Origin: Legionella genomosp. 1
GTDB lineage: Bacteria > Pseudomonadota > Gammaproteobacteria > Legionellales > Legionellaceae
Assembly: GCA_945878975.1 (NCBI GenBank)
Contig: CAMCUM010000001.1
Coordinates: 1 to 64,000, forward strand
Direction of reading: 5' to 3'
Length of the DNA stretch: 64,000 nt
The notes beneath the pieces were generated by a model. The model was given only the letters and a program-made list of their open reading frames with translations, was not told where the DNA came from and searched no databases. The translations under genes were made by a program, and so were the position numbers. Positions 57,924 to 64,000 of this stretch are shown here, piece after piece (the first letter of the stretch is position 1; every line of letters starts with the position of its first letter).

Positions 57924-58740
57924 TTTTGCCATAGGCGATGTCCAGGGATGTTTTGACTCCCTCCAATATTTATTAGATAAAGTTCAGTACGATGAGCGAC
58001 GGGATCGCCTATGGTTTGTAGGCGACCTAGTGAATCGTGGGCCACAATCCTTGGCCGTCCTACGATTTATTAAAAACTTGGCAATCCCTGCCCAAATTTG
58101 CTTAGGGAACCACGATTTGCATTTGCTCAGCTTGGCCTATACAAATCGCGGGGCCCAACCTTACGATCCGAGCCTGAAACAGGTGCTGCAAGCCGAGGAT
58201 TGTGAGGAACTCTGCGCCTGGCTCAGCCAACAAGCATTATTATGTTTCGATCCCGATCTCAACGTAGTAATGGTCCACGCAGGTATCGCACCACTGTGGA
58301 CCTTGCCTGAGGCGCAAGCTTATGCCCAAGAATTAGAAACGGTACTGCGTGGCCCTGAACGCGATCATTTTTTACAGGACATGTACGGCAATGTGCCAAA
58401 CCTTTGGTCAGAGCAGCTCACTGGGATCGCCCGTCTGCGTCTGATCTGTAATTATTTTACCCGTATGCGCTTTTGTTTTGCGGATTGCAGCTTGGATCTG
58501 AAGCACGATGGGCCCATTAACAGCGCCCCTTCTGAATGCTACCCCTGGTATGCAACCCCCCTGCGTCAAGCCATCCCAGCCGATCTGGTGTTCGGTCATT
58601 GGGCTGCATTAGAAGGGCAATGTCCTCAAGCACGAACGCATGCCATCGACACAGGTTGTGTCTGGGGTGGCACATTAACCGCATTACGCTTGCAAGACAA
58701 ACAACGAATATCTGTGGCAGCACGAGACAAACGCAGTTAG
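57916..58740 (+). CDS. apaH: Symmetrical bis(5'-nucleosyl)-tetraphosphatase ApaH
   Basis: A 274-residue metallophosphatase that splits Ap4A into two ADP and can remove Np4 caps from RNA. The GTG at 57916 begins M-A-D-F-A-I-G-D-V-Q-G-C-F-D, which already contains the first metal motif, so no later start is possible. G-D-L-V-N-R-G-P, L-G-N-H-D-L-H-L-L and V-H-A-G-I-A-P complete the calcineurin-like core. Length equals the family norm (about 280). It overlaps the preceding gene by 8 bp, preserving the rsmA-x-apaH order typical of gammaproteobacteria. Confidence 0.96.
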   Translation: MADFAIGDVQGCFDSLQYLLDKVQYDERRDRLWFVGDLVNRGPQSLAVLRFIKNLAIPAQICLGNHDLHLLSLAYTNRGAQPYDPSLKQVLQAEDCEELCAWLSQQALLCFDPDLNVVMVHAGIAPLWTLPEAQAYAQELETVLRGPERDHFLQDMYGNVPNLWSEQLTGIARLRLICNYFTRMRFCFADCSLDLKHDGPINSAPSECYPWYATPLRQAIPADLVFGHWAALEGQCPQARTHAIDTGCVWGGTLTALRLQDKQRISVAARDKRS

Positions 58741-58750
58741 AAGTCATTTT

Positions 58751-58966
58751 ATGATACATATCCAGCAACACCTCAACGATCTACGCCCCTATACTTTGCA
58801 ACTCAATCGCTTGTCATTATGCCTAAGCGTCGCCGTTGGTATTGGTTATCAATGTCTCGCGATGCCTAATGCAAATGGCTTCGTACTAGGCGTTCTAACC
58901 TCTTTGGCAAATGCCTGGATGATGTGGGTTATCAATGATAGGACCTTGCAATCACGCGAACGTTAG
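58751..58966 (+). CDS. Small membrane protein, function unknown
   Basis: A 71-residue protein with hydrophobic helices at about 23-37 (L-C-L-S-V-A-V-G-I-G-Y-Q-C-L) and 43-60 (G-F-V-L-G-V-L-T-S-L-A-N-A-W-M-M-W-V). It starts 10 bp after apaH with GAAGT before the ATG, and could be co-transcribed. I recognise no family. Confidence 0.45.
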   Translation: MIHIQQHLNDLRPYTLQLNRLSLCLSVAVGIGYQCLAMPNANGFVLGVLTSLANAWMMWVINDRTLQSRER

Positions 58967-59026
58967 CGCCCTTTCGCCAGACTTGTTTTCTAAGTATCTC
59001 CGCGTTGGCCTGTCGCAGCAACGCTC

Positions 59027-59170
59027 ATGGCCATAACTGTTGCCACTACCGCAACCTTGGCTGGGTTATTATTTTCCGCTACACAAGCATGTGAATGGTA
59101 TCAAACTTTATTTCATACAGAAGATAATGCGCCTGAGAGCCTTTCTGGTGTGAGTTTTAGCCTATCGTGA
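59027..59170 (+). CDS. Possible 47-residue peptide
   Basis: An ATG-initiated frame of 47 codons encodes M-A-I-T-V-A-T-T-A-T-L-A-G-L-L-F-S-A-T-Q-A followed by a polar segment. The first part looks like an export signal. There is no convincing ribosome binding site and no family evidence. Confidence 0.25.
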   Translation: MAITVATTATLAGLLFSATQACEWYQTLFHTEDNAPESLSGVSFSLS

Positions 59171-59192
59171 TCAAAGGTGGTGCTGTGCACAG

Positions 59193-59216
59193 AGGTTGGG
59201 CCCAAGGGCCCAACCT
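59193..59216. repeat. Perfect palindrome, related to 1505-1524
   Basis: AGGTTGGGCCC-AA-GGGCCCAACCT, an 11-bp stem with a 2-base loop. It lies immediately before the 3' end of the minus-strand HAD gene and may end its transcription. Confidence 0.65.
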
Positions 59217-59219
59217 ACC

Positions 59220-59756
59220 CTAGAATTTTCCATCAAACACACGCACCACATCCGCTATTTTACGCACACGTCGCTCTAAGCGCTTAGAGGCGTTAACGAC
59301 AATGGCCGTTCGCGATTCCCGCCAAACGGCCAGATCATCCCAACTATTGCCAACATAGCTATAACCTTTTAATCCAAACTGACTCGTTAATGCAGCTGCT
59401 TTATATTTGGCGCGTAAATTATGACGACCATCTGAAGCGATAACCTGTGTAAAAATACCCAAATATTTAGCAACGCTTTGCGCAAAAATTTGGTCCGTCG
59501 CAGTGGCCAACACCAAAGTATCCCCATTTTGTTGCCGCTCGATTAACCATTGGATAAGTTCCTTATGATACGGTAAAGTACTCGGATCAAGCTGTACAGC
59601 TTGCCCCAATTGCTGCTTCAAATAAGCACGCCCATGGAGTAACCACACCAGCAAGCGCCAGCAGTGCAAAGGGTTTTTGCGCAGAAATTGCTCTACCGCT
59701 AGCCACGTGGTATCTGTCTTAATTAGGGTACCGTCTAAATCAACACAAAGAATCAT
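59220..59756 (-). CDS. HAD-superfamily phosphatase (HAD-IB type)
   Basis: A 178-residue haloacid-dehalogenase-like hydrolase. Motif I is D-L-D-G-T-L-I-K-T-D (about 5-14), close to the ATG at 59756. The further 31 upstream codons read through non-coding sequence. Motif II is L-V-L-A-T-A-T-D, a conserved Lys is in N-L-R-A-K-Y-K, and motif III is Y-V-G-N-S-W-D-D-L-A-V-W. T-L-I-K-T-D-T-T-W-L-A-V-E and L-L-V-W-L-L-H-G-R-A-Y-L-K recall the HAD half of HAD-UbiA fusion proteins, here present without the prenyltransferase. The substrate is unknown. Confidence 0.82.
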   Translation of the reverse strand: MILCVDLDGTLIKTDTTWLAVEQFLRKNPLHCWRLLVWLLHGRAYLKQQLGQAVQLDPSTLPYHKELIQWLIERQQNGDTLVLATATDQIFAQSVAKYLGIFTQVIASDGRHNLRAKYKAAALTSQFGLKGYSYVGNSWDDLAVWRESRTAIVVNASKRLERRVRKIADVVRVFDGKF

Positions 59757-59828
59757 TGTCACTCCAAAACACGTCAGCCTAAGCACTAGCGCTCTTTCCA
59801 AGGGAATACGACCGCTTGGAAAGAGTAC

Positions 59829-59880
59829 TAGGGCTTGTTGACCATTCACATCGAGAAGCCCCAGGTCTCACGGCTTGTCC
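59829..59880. repeat. Partial family-A repeat
   Basis: 'agggcttgttgaccattcac...gaagccccaggtctcacggcttgtcc' corresponds to a decayed left arm plus core of family A. The right arm is missing. Confidence 0.45.
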
Positions 59881-59892
59881 GATGTTGTTACA

Positions 59893-59962
59893 GATTTACC
59901 CTCGTTATCCCCTCTCCACTGCGCGTAGCGTGGGTGAGAGGGCTAGGGAGAGGGGGTTATTA
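59893..59962. repeat. Intergenic inverted repeat (cccctctcc / ggagaggggg)
   Basis: 'ttatcccctctccactgcgc' and 'ctagggagagggggttatta' face each other with 'gtagcgtgggtgagagggc' between. The arms are complementary over about ten bases. This sequence type is widespread in intergenic DNA of proteobacteria. Confidence 0.5.
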
Positions 59963-60061
59963 AACCGAGGTTACAGACACGAGTAATACGGTATAAACGT
60001 CCATTCACAACTGACCAGAGTATAACAAAAGTTTCGTGCGTCGTGGAGGTTTCACATTTGG

Positions 60062-60221
60062 ATCTGTTGACAATTCATCTCACGAAGCCCTACGTCCCGC
60101 GGCTTGTCAGCGGGATCAAGGAATCTTGAACAATACAACAACTGATTGCACTGATAAAGATCTAACTGGATCCCGCGAACAAGCCGCGGGACGTAGGGTT
60201 TTGAATGGTCAACACGCTCTA
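60062..60221. repeat. Dispersed palindromic repeat, family A, long version
   Basis: The outer arms 'atctgttgacaattcatctcacgaagccctacgtcccgcgg' and 'ccgcgggacgtagggttttgaatggtcaacacgct' enclose a nested 'gcgggatcaagg...ctggatcccgc' pair and an AT-rich loop. The nested 'cccgcgg...gggatcc' module is the same one that lies inside the MITE-like element at 46843-47027. It ends within the 3' end of the GH45-like gene. Confidence 0.8.
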
Positions 60222-61388
60222 GTTATTCCGTTTGATTCGTCTCAGAGAAGACGCTTCGCAGCCCTGTAGACTTCCATTGTCACAAGTACACCAATTGGCA
60301 GCGTTCCCGCAGCTGATGCATTGACTTTTAGATTCATTACAATAAGCACTTCCACTGGATTTCCCTTGATCCCAAGAGCAAAATCCTCCGGAGAAACTGG
60401 GGTTTTGAGTACAGTAATTAGTACCGGATAGGATCGGTGCTATCAGACTGGCAGAAATAGATGCTTCATAATTAGTGACTGTATTACTTGTATTACCGCA
60501 GTAGCCAGAAGAGGGGGTTTTACAATCTTGCATCTGAGTCGTGGTGACATCCTTGATACTGCTCGTTTGAAAGTCTTCAGCAGTAAGTTCGCTCAAATTA
60601 TGGATGGTTTGATTGCCAAGTTTGGTGGTGCTGCTTGATAATTGCAGTCCTGTGGTCTGAGTTAAGGACGTTGGGCAAGTAACAGGTACCACGGTCACAT
60701 GCGCAAAATTTTGGGTATTAAACCCACTTTTTGCAGAAGAAGAAAATGTACAGGCATTCTTCAGTGTATCTTTTGCCGTATGCGTTTCACCCGCGTATTT
60801 GACGACATAGCTACTGTTTATCGTGTTGTACTGGTTAAAATAGGTTTCACAAGAGGTAGCGTTTTGAATATGATCCGCCCAATTGACACTGTCACCTGTC
60901 CCCCAAAATTGGGCGCACTGCGCAGGAAATGCACCTGATCCGCCCCCTGGTAAGTAAATATCAAATGAATTGGCGTTGGCCCCAATATTGACAGACTGAA
61001 AAATCATATAAGGATAATTGAGTTTGTCATTAAATTTTAAAGCAAAGCAAAAGCCATTGATTTGATTACAGCCGCCTGAACAATCAGGTACACCTAATTG
61101 ATCTCCAATCGCTGCCGTACCCACAGCATACACAAGATTATCTTTGGTAAACATGGCAGGCAAGACCTGTGACGTAACGTCTGATTCAACGGCTTGTTGC
61201 ATGGCCCAGGAGCCCAGAAGCGTTTCAGGTGTCGCATAATTATCGGATGTGACACAAACATTGCCTTGTGGTGCTGCGCCATAAGGAAAACTAGCGTCTA
61301 CAGTTGTGGTAGCCTGAGCACAGGGGATCAGAAGGATTGTACAAAATGTAATGACTGTTTGATTGATATGCATGATAGCCGTGAGCAT
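60219..61388 (-). CDS. Secreted GH45-like (endoglucanase/expansin fold) protein with Cys-rich C-terminus
   Basis: A 389-residue exported protein. The signal peptide is I-T-F-C-T-I-L-L-I-P-C-A-Q-A; ATG 61388 or 61373 can serve. Residues 85-160 match the core of glycoside hydrolase family 45: L-V-Y-A-V-G-T-A-A-I, C-F-A-L-K-F, M-I-F-Q-S-V-N-I-G-A-N-A-N-S-F-D-I-Y-L-P-G-G-G-S-G-A-F. Fungal enzymes read 'V-Q-S-x-N-x-G...F-D-L-x-I-P-G-G-G-V-G-I-F', and the Asp of F-D is the catalytic acid. The N-terminal base (Y-W-D-C-C in fungi) is not recognised. The last 60 residues hold many cysteines (C-S-W-D-Q-G, C-I-S-C-G, W-C-T-C-D-N-G), perhaps a carbohydrate-binding or adhesion module. Likely substrate: cellulose-like glucan. 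Confidence 0.65.
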   Translation of the reverse strand: MLTAIMHINQTVITFCTILLIPCAQATTTVDASFPYGAAPQGNVCVTSDNYATPETLLGSWAMQQAVESDVTSQVLPAMFTKDNLVYAVGTAAIGDQLGVPDCSGGCNQINGFCFALKFNDKLNYPYMIFQSVNIGANANSFDIYLPGGGSGAFPAQCAQFWGTGDSVNWADHIQNATSCETYFNQYNTINSSYVVKYAGETHTAKDTLKNACTFSSSAKSGFNTQNFAHVTVVPVTCPTSLTQTTGLQLSSSTTKLGNQTIHNLSELTAEDFQTSSIKDVTTTQMQDCKTPSSGYCGNTSNTVTNYEASISASLIAPILSGTNYCTQNPSFSGGFCSWDQGKSSGSAYCNESKSQCISCGNAANWCTCDNGSLQGCEASSLRRIKRNN

Positions 61389-61458
61389 ATATAGGAGTTT
61401 GTTTTAGTATAGAGGATGTTTTAAAAATAAACCCAGTAAATCACTGCCATTAACTTTT

Positions 61459-61526
61459 GCCTACGTTCTGCAACAACACCGGGCAAATCACAGTACGTAG
61501 GCAGCTGAATGATCAACAGACCCTAG
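61459..61526. repeat. Degenerate family-A repeat
   Basis: The right part 'acgtaggcagctgaatgatcaacagaccctag' matches the family-A right arm. The core and left arm are diverged. The remainder of 61389-61458 contains nothing distinct. Confidence 0.5.
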
Positions 61527-62506
61527 GATCCCATACTCCTATTACATATTTTATCTGCCAAATAGCCAATCGCACCGGCATAATAAATCGAATTATTGTA
61601 ACGCAAAATCATACGATAATTGGGGTAAGCCAAAAACACGGGGCCTCCATTAGGTTGCACAATACTCGCATTGAGATTGGAATAGGGGAGTGCCGACCCA
61701 TCTGTCTGCCGCACACCCATCGCAGCCCATTCACTCACCGGCTTGATGGTCGCTTTCCCTTCCAAATTTCGATCAAAATTTGATGGTAATTTCACCAAAA
61801 CGGCCCAAGGCTCACCATCTCGCCAACCATTGATTTTCATATAATTGGCGATGGAAGCAAACACGTCCGGTTTGGATCGCCAAATATCTTTACGACCGTC
61901 TCCATCATAATCCACGGCATATTTGACCCAGCTAGAAGGTAAAAACTGCGGCTGTCCTGAAGCACCCGCCCATTCCCCTTTGAAATCCTGCATACTCACA
62001 TGTCCATCATTCAAAATATGGAGCGCCAGAAATAATTCCTTACGGAAAAAATCTTGTCTTTTCGAATCATAGGCCAAAGTTGCCAAAGATTTGACCACTG
62101 GGAAGGTCCCCATATAACTGCCATAACTGGTTTCCATCCCCCAGAATGACATGATAAAACACGGGTCAACATGATAAGTACGCCCAATTTGATCAGCCAC
62201 ATCCTTATTTTTTTTATACTGACTCCGCCCGATGCTGATCCGATAAGCGTCCACACGTGATGACAAATATTTTTGATACGTTAAACGATGCTCAGGCTGA
62301 GACCGCGCCAAACCTTTCACTTGCCGACTAGGTTCATGAATATCGGCAAACGCCAAATCGAAGACCGAAGGCCGGACACCTTCGGCCAGAGCTTGCTTGC
62401 GTACATCAGCAACCCAAGTAGCCCAAGGTTGTTGGGTCGCGAAACTAAGGATAGGAACAGAAAGCAGAATTGTCATCTGGAGAAGTTGTTTTATTCTGTT
62501 GGGCAT
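61523..62506 (-). CDS. mltB: Lytic murein transglycosylase B (MltB family)
   Basis: A 327-residue periplasmic enzyme that cleaves peptidoglycan, leaving 1,6-anhydromuramic ends. After a signal peptide (L-L-Q-M-T-I-L-L-S-V-P-I-L-S-F-A), the SLT_2 domain carries the catalytic glutamate in S-F-W-G-M-E-T-S-Y-G (about 135-144). The pocket segment is G-E-W-A-G-A-S-G-Q-P-Q-F-L-P-S-S-W. Y-A-V-D-Y-D-G-D-G-R-K-D-I-W follows, an EF-hand-like loop typical of MltB/Slt35. There is no lipobox cysteine, so this is a soluble version. Start ATG 62506 is preferred to TTG 62518. Confidence 0.93.
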   Translation of the reverse strand: MPNRIKQLLQMTILLSVPILSFATQQPWATWVADVRKQALAEGVRPSVFDLAFADIHEPSRQVKGLARSQPEHRLTYQKYLSSRVDAYRISIGRSQYKKNKDVADQIGRTYHVDPCFIMSFWGMETSYGSYMGTFPVVKSLATLAYDSKRQDFFRKELFLALHILNDGHVSMQDFKGEWAGASGQPQFLPSSWVKYAVDYDGDGRKDIWRSKPDVFASIANYMKINGWRDGEPWAVLVKLPSNFDRNLEGKATIKPVSEWAAMGVRQTDGSALPYSNLNASIVQPNGGPVFLAYPNYRMILRYNNSIYYAGAIGYLADKICNRSMGS

Positions 62507-62607
62507 GTGAGGACTCAATGAAAGGGGGGTAGTATGATTCTACTGAATATCTTTGGGTAATGCCACAGAAGAAATGCAGTCGGCTGCGCCGCCCATAGTC
62601 CCGAGAG

Positions 62608-62763
62608 ATCCCCTCATCCGCCTTTCGGGCACCTTCTCCCGGAAGGAGAAGGAAAACCATTCAGAATAGTTTGCTTAAGCGAACAAGTTTTTGTTTACCC
62701 TTCAGTGTGAAAGGATTTTCCTTCTCCCCCGGGAGAAGGTGCCCAGAGGGCGGATGAGGGGAT
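62608..62763. repeat. Intergenic element with about 45-bp inverted arms
   Basis: Left arm 'atcccctcatccgcctttcgggcaccttctcccgg...' (62608-62656) and right arm '...gggagaaggtgcccagagggcggatgaggggat' (62716-62763) are inverse apart from small differences, with a 60-base AT-rich loop. This 'ctcatccgcc-ttcgggcaccttctccc' sequence is a very common proteobacterial intergenic repeat. It separates recF from mltB. Confidence 0.8.
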
Positions 62764-62805
62764 ATCAAAATTCAAAAAGCAAGCAGAAAAGCGCAAATTC
62801 AAAAC

Positions 62806-63852
62806 CTACAAAACCTTACCCAACTCCCACATTTGACCCTCTTGCTGACGTGCAATCTCTGACAAACACTGTACTGACGTCAAAAAGAATTGACCTGGCA
62901 ATTGCTGTAACTTCGCAAACAAGCGGTCGATATGCGGTTGGTCCAATTCTATTGTGATATCGTCCATCAAATAAACACAGGGCTTGGTTAGCAATTGTGC
63001 TTGCGCTAGCTTCAGGGCGATCAAAATAATTTTTTGTTGTCCACGCGACAAATGTTGTCTGGCTTTCAGTGATTCGGAGTCAAATATAACATCTGCGTGC
63101 TGTGGTCCTGCATAGGTATATTGACGCTGGAGATCCTGGTCAAATTGCTCATCCAAAATAGCCTGCAAAGACTTCCCGGTGGCTTTTCTATCCCAGCCTT
63201 TGTCATACCGAATTTGGCAAGGTATATCAGTCAACTGCGGCAAAAAGGCCTGGAAACCCAACGCCCATTTTTGAAAATAATCCTGCCGGAGCGCATCAAT
63301 TGCATAAGCCAAATCTACTAATTGCTGATCCCATGGCAAATAATGTTGTCGCTTGGTTTCGCGCTGACGCAACAAAGCGTTACGTTGTTTCAAGACGGTG
63401 CGATACGATTTCCACAACTCATGATAAGAATGTTCCACGTGAAACAATCCCCAATCAAGAATACTCCGCCGCACGGTTGGCCCGGCATCAATAATCTGAA
63501 ACAAATCATGATAAAAAACCATACAGGGCAATAAGTGAGCTAATTGAGAGCTTTTTTGACAAGCATGTTGATTCAAGCGCACCAATGTCGCACCATTCAC
63601 ATGCTTTTGGATGCTAATGGTATCTTGAGCATGGGTTTTAGAAAAAACCGTCAGAGCGGCCTGCCCTTGCTGCACCAAAGGCGCGGTTTCTCGTGTCCGA
63701 AACGAGTAACCACTCCCTAGCAAGTAGATCGCTTCTAAAACAGAGGTTTTGCCACTCCCATTCGGGCCATAAAAAAAATTAAACCGCGGGTGTGGCGTGA
63801 TCTGCAACGTTTCGATATTCCGTAAATGATGAATATTGATCTGAGTTAACAT
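62806..63852 (-). CDS. recF: DNA replication and repair protein RecF
   Basis: A 348-residue SMC-like ATPase that helps load RecA at gaps. The N-terminus has L-T-Q-I-N-I-H-H-L-R-N-I-E and Walker A Y-G-P-N-G-S-G-K-T-S-V-L-E-A-I (about 28-42). The signature motif is L-S-R-G-Q-Q-K-I-I-L-I-A-L-K (about 270-283), and Walker B is V-Y-L-M-D-D-I-T-I-E-L-D. It is slightly shorter than E. coli RecF (357). The start overlaps the dnaN stop by one base (TAATG), the conserved origin-proximal order. Confidence 0.97.
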   Translation of the reverse strand: MLTQINIHHLRNIETLQITPHPRFNFFYGPNGSGKTSVLEAIYLLGSGYSFRTRETAPLVQQGQAALTVFSKTHAQDTISIQKHVNGATLVRLNQHACQKSSQLAHLLPCMVFYHDLFQIIDAGPTVRRSILDWGLFHVEHSYHELWKSYRTVLKQRNALLRQRETKRQHYLPWDQQLVDLAYAIDALRQDYFQKWALGFQAFLPQLTDIPCQIRYDKGWDRKATGKSLQAILDEQFDQDLQRQYTYAGPQHADVIFDSESLKARQHLSRGQQKIILIALKLAQAQLLTKPCVYLMDDITIELDQPHIDRLFAKLQQLPGQFFLTSVQCLSEIARQQEGQMWELGKVL

Positions 63853-64000
63853 TACAACTTCATAGGCATGATAACATACTGATAGTTTTCATCCGAAACA
63901 GATTGGACTAAAATGCTATTGTCTGCATCTCCAAAAGACAGCTTTACCATCCCTTCACTGACATAGTTTAACACGTCTAGTAAATACGTCGCATTCAACC
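63852..64000 (-). CDS. dnaN: DNA polymerase III beta subunit (sliding clamp), C-terminal end only
   Basis: The window ends inside this gene. The visible 49 residues read L-N-A-T-Y-L-L-D-V-L-N-Y-V, then V-K-L-S-F-G-D-A-D-N-S-I-L-V-Q, and end Y-V-I-M-P-M-K-L. The M-P-M-[KR]-L terminus is diagnostic for DnaN. The clamp holds the replicase on DNA. Its stop overlaps the recF start. Confidence 0.95.
   Translation of the reverse strand, partial: LNATYLLDVLNYVSEGMVKLSFGDADNSILVQSVSDENYQYVIMPMKL

Overview
The window looks like a stretch of a gammaproteobacterial chromosome, most plausibly from the Legionellales/Coxiella side of the class. Supporting signs are rho, tex, glmS, smpB, phoH, guaC, queC, coq7, pagP, rsmA-apaH and recF-dnaN in gammaproteobacterial style, an aerotolerance (bat) operon, and several large effector-like proteins with coiled coils, hydrophobic hairpins or a GHKL ATPase fold. 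It ends in recF and the 3' end of dnaN, so it probably lies near the chromosomal origin. The lineage is an inference from gene content; no rRNA or tRNA gene was recognised.

Layout. 1-6600: tail of a GIY-YIG nuclease gene, a FadL-like porin, a flavin reductase, rho, a small secreted protein and a GHKL-ATPase protein. 6612-26963: one 20.35-kb Tn3-family transposon with 38-bp terminal inverted repeats identical to each other, a 5-bp target duplication (agaca), tnpA and tnpR at the left end, and a biosynthetic cargo. 27250-46752: housekeeping genes (yciA, tex, glmS-smpB, phoH, guaC, queC), then the bat operon (moxR, DUF58, DUF4381, batA, batB, batC, batD) and a cold-shock protein. 47314-53045: coq7, a phosphate permease, pagP and two effector-like proteins. 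53200-54320: a toxin-antitoxin patch with one intact pair and two relics. 54385-64000: a thioredoxin-like protein, a REP-associated transposase broken by one stop codon, rsmA/TraI_2-like/apaH, a HAD phosphatase, a GH45-like secreted protein, mltB, recF and dnaN.

The main discovery is the transposon cargo. It encodes a 1920-residue NRPS (PCP-C-A-PCP-C-PCP-TE), a free-standing adenylation enzyme, an asparagine-synthetase-like protein without the glutaminase cysteine, two tandem aspartyl-hydroxylase-type oxygenases, a desaturase-fold di-iron enzyme, an 830-residue helical-repeat protein, aspartate 1-decarboxylase (PanD) and a MATE exporter. The pocket residues of the NRPS A domain read V-D-W-V-I-S-L-G-D-K, a beta-alanine-type signature, and PanD makes beta-alanine from aspartate. 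The element therefore appears to carry both supply and use of its own building block. The cysteine-less asparagine synthetase resembles beta-lactam synthetases, so a cyclised beta-amino-acid product is possible. The product is unknown.

The intergenic spaces are packed with dispersed palindromes: at least two MITE-like elements, several families of short inverted repeats, and REP sequences flanking their own broken transposase. One repeat has run into the start region of batD, whose expected start codon now appears frameshifted.
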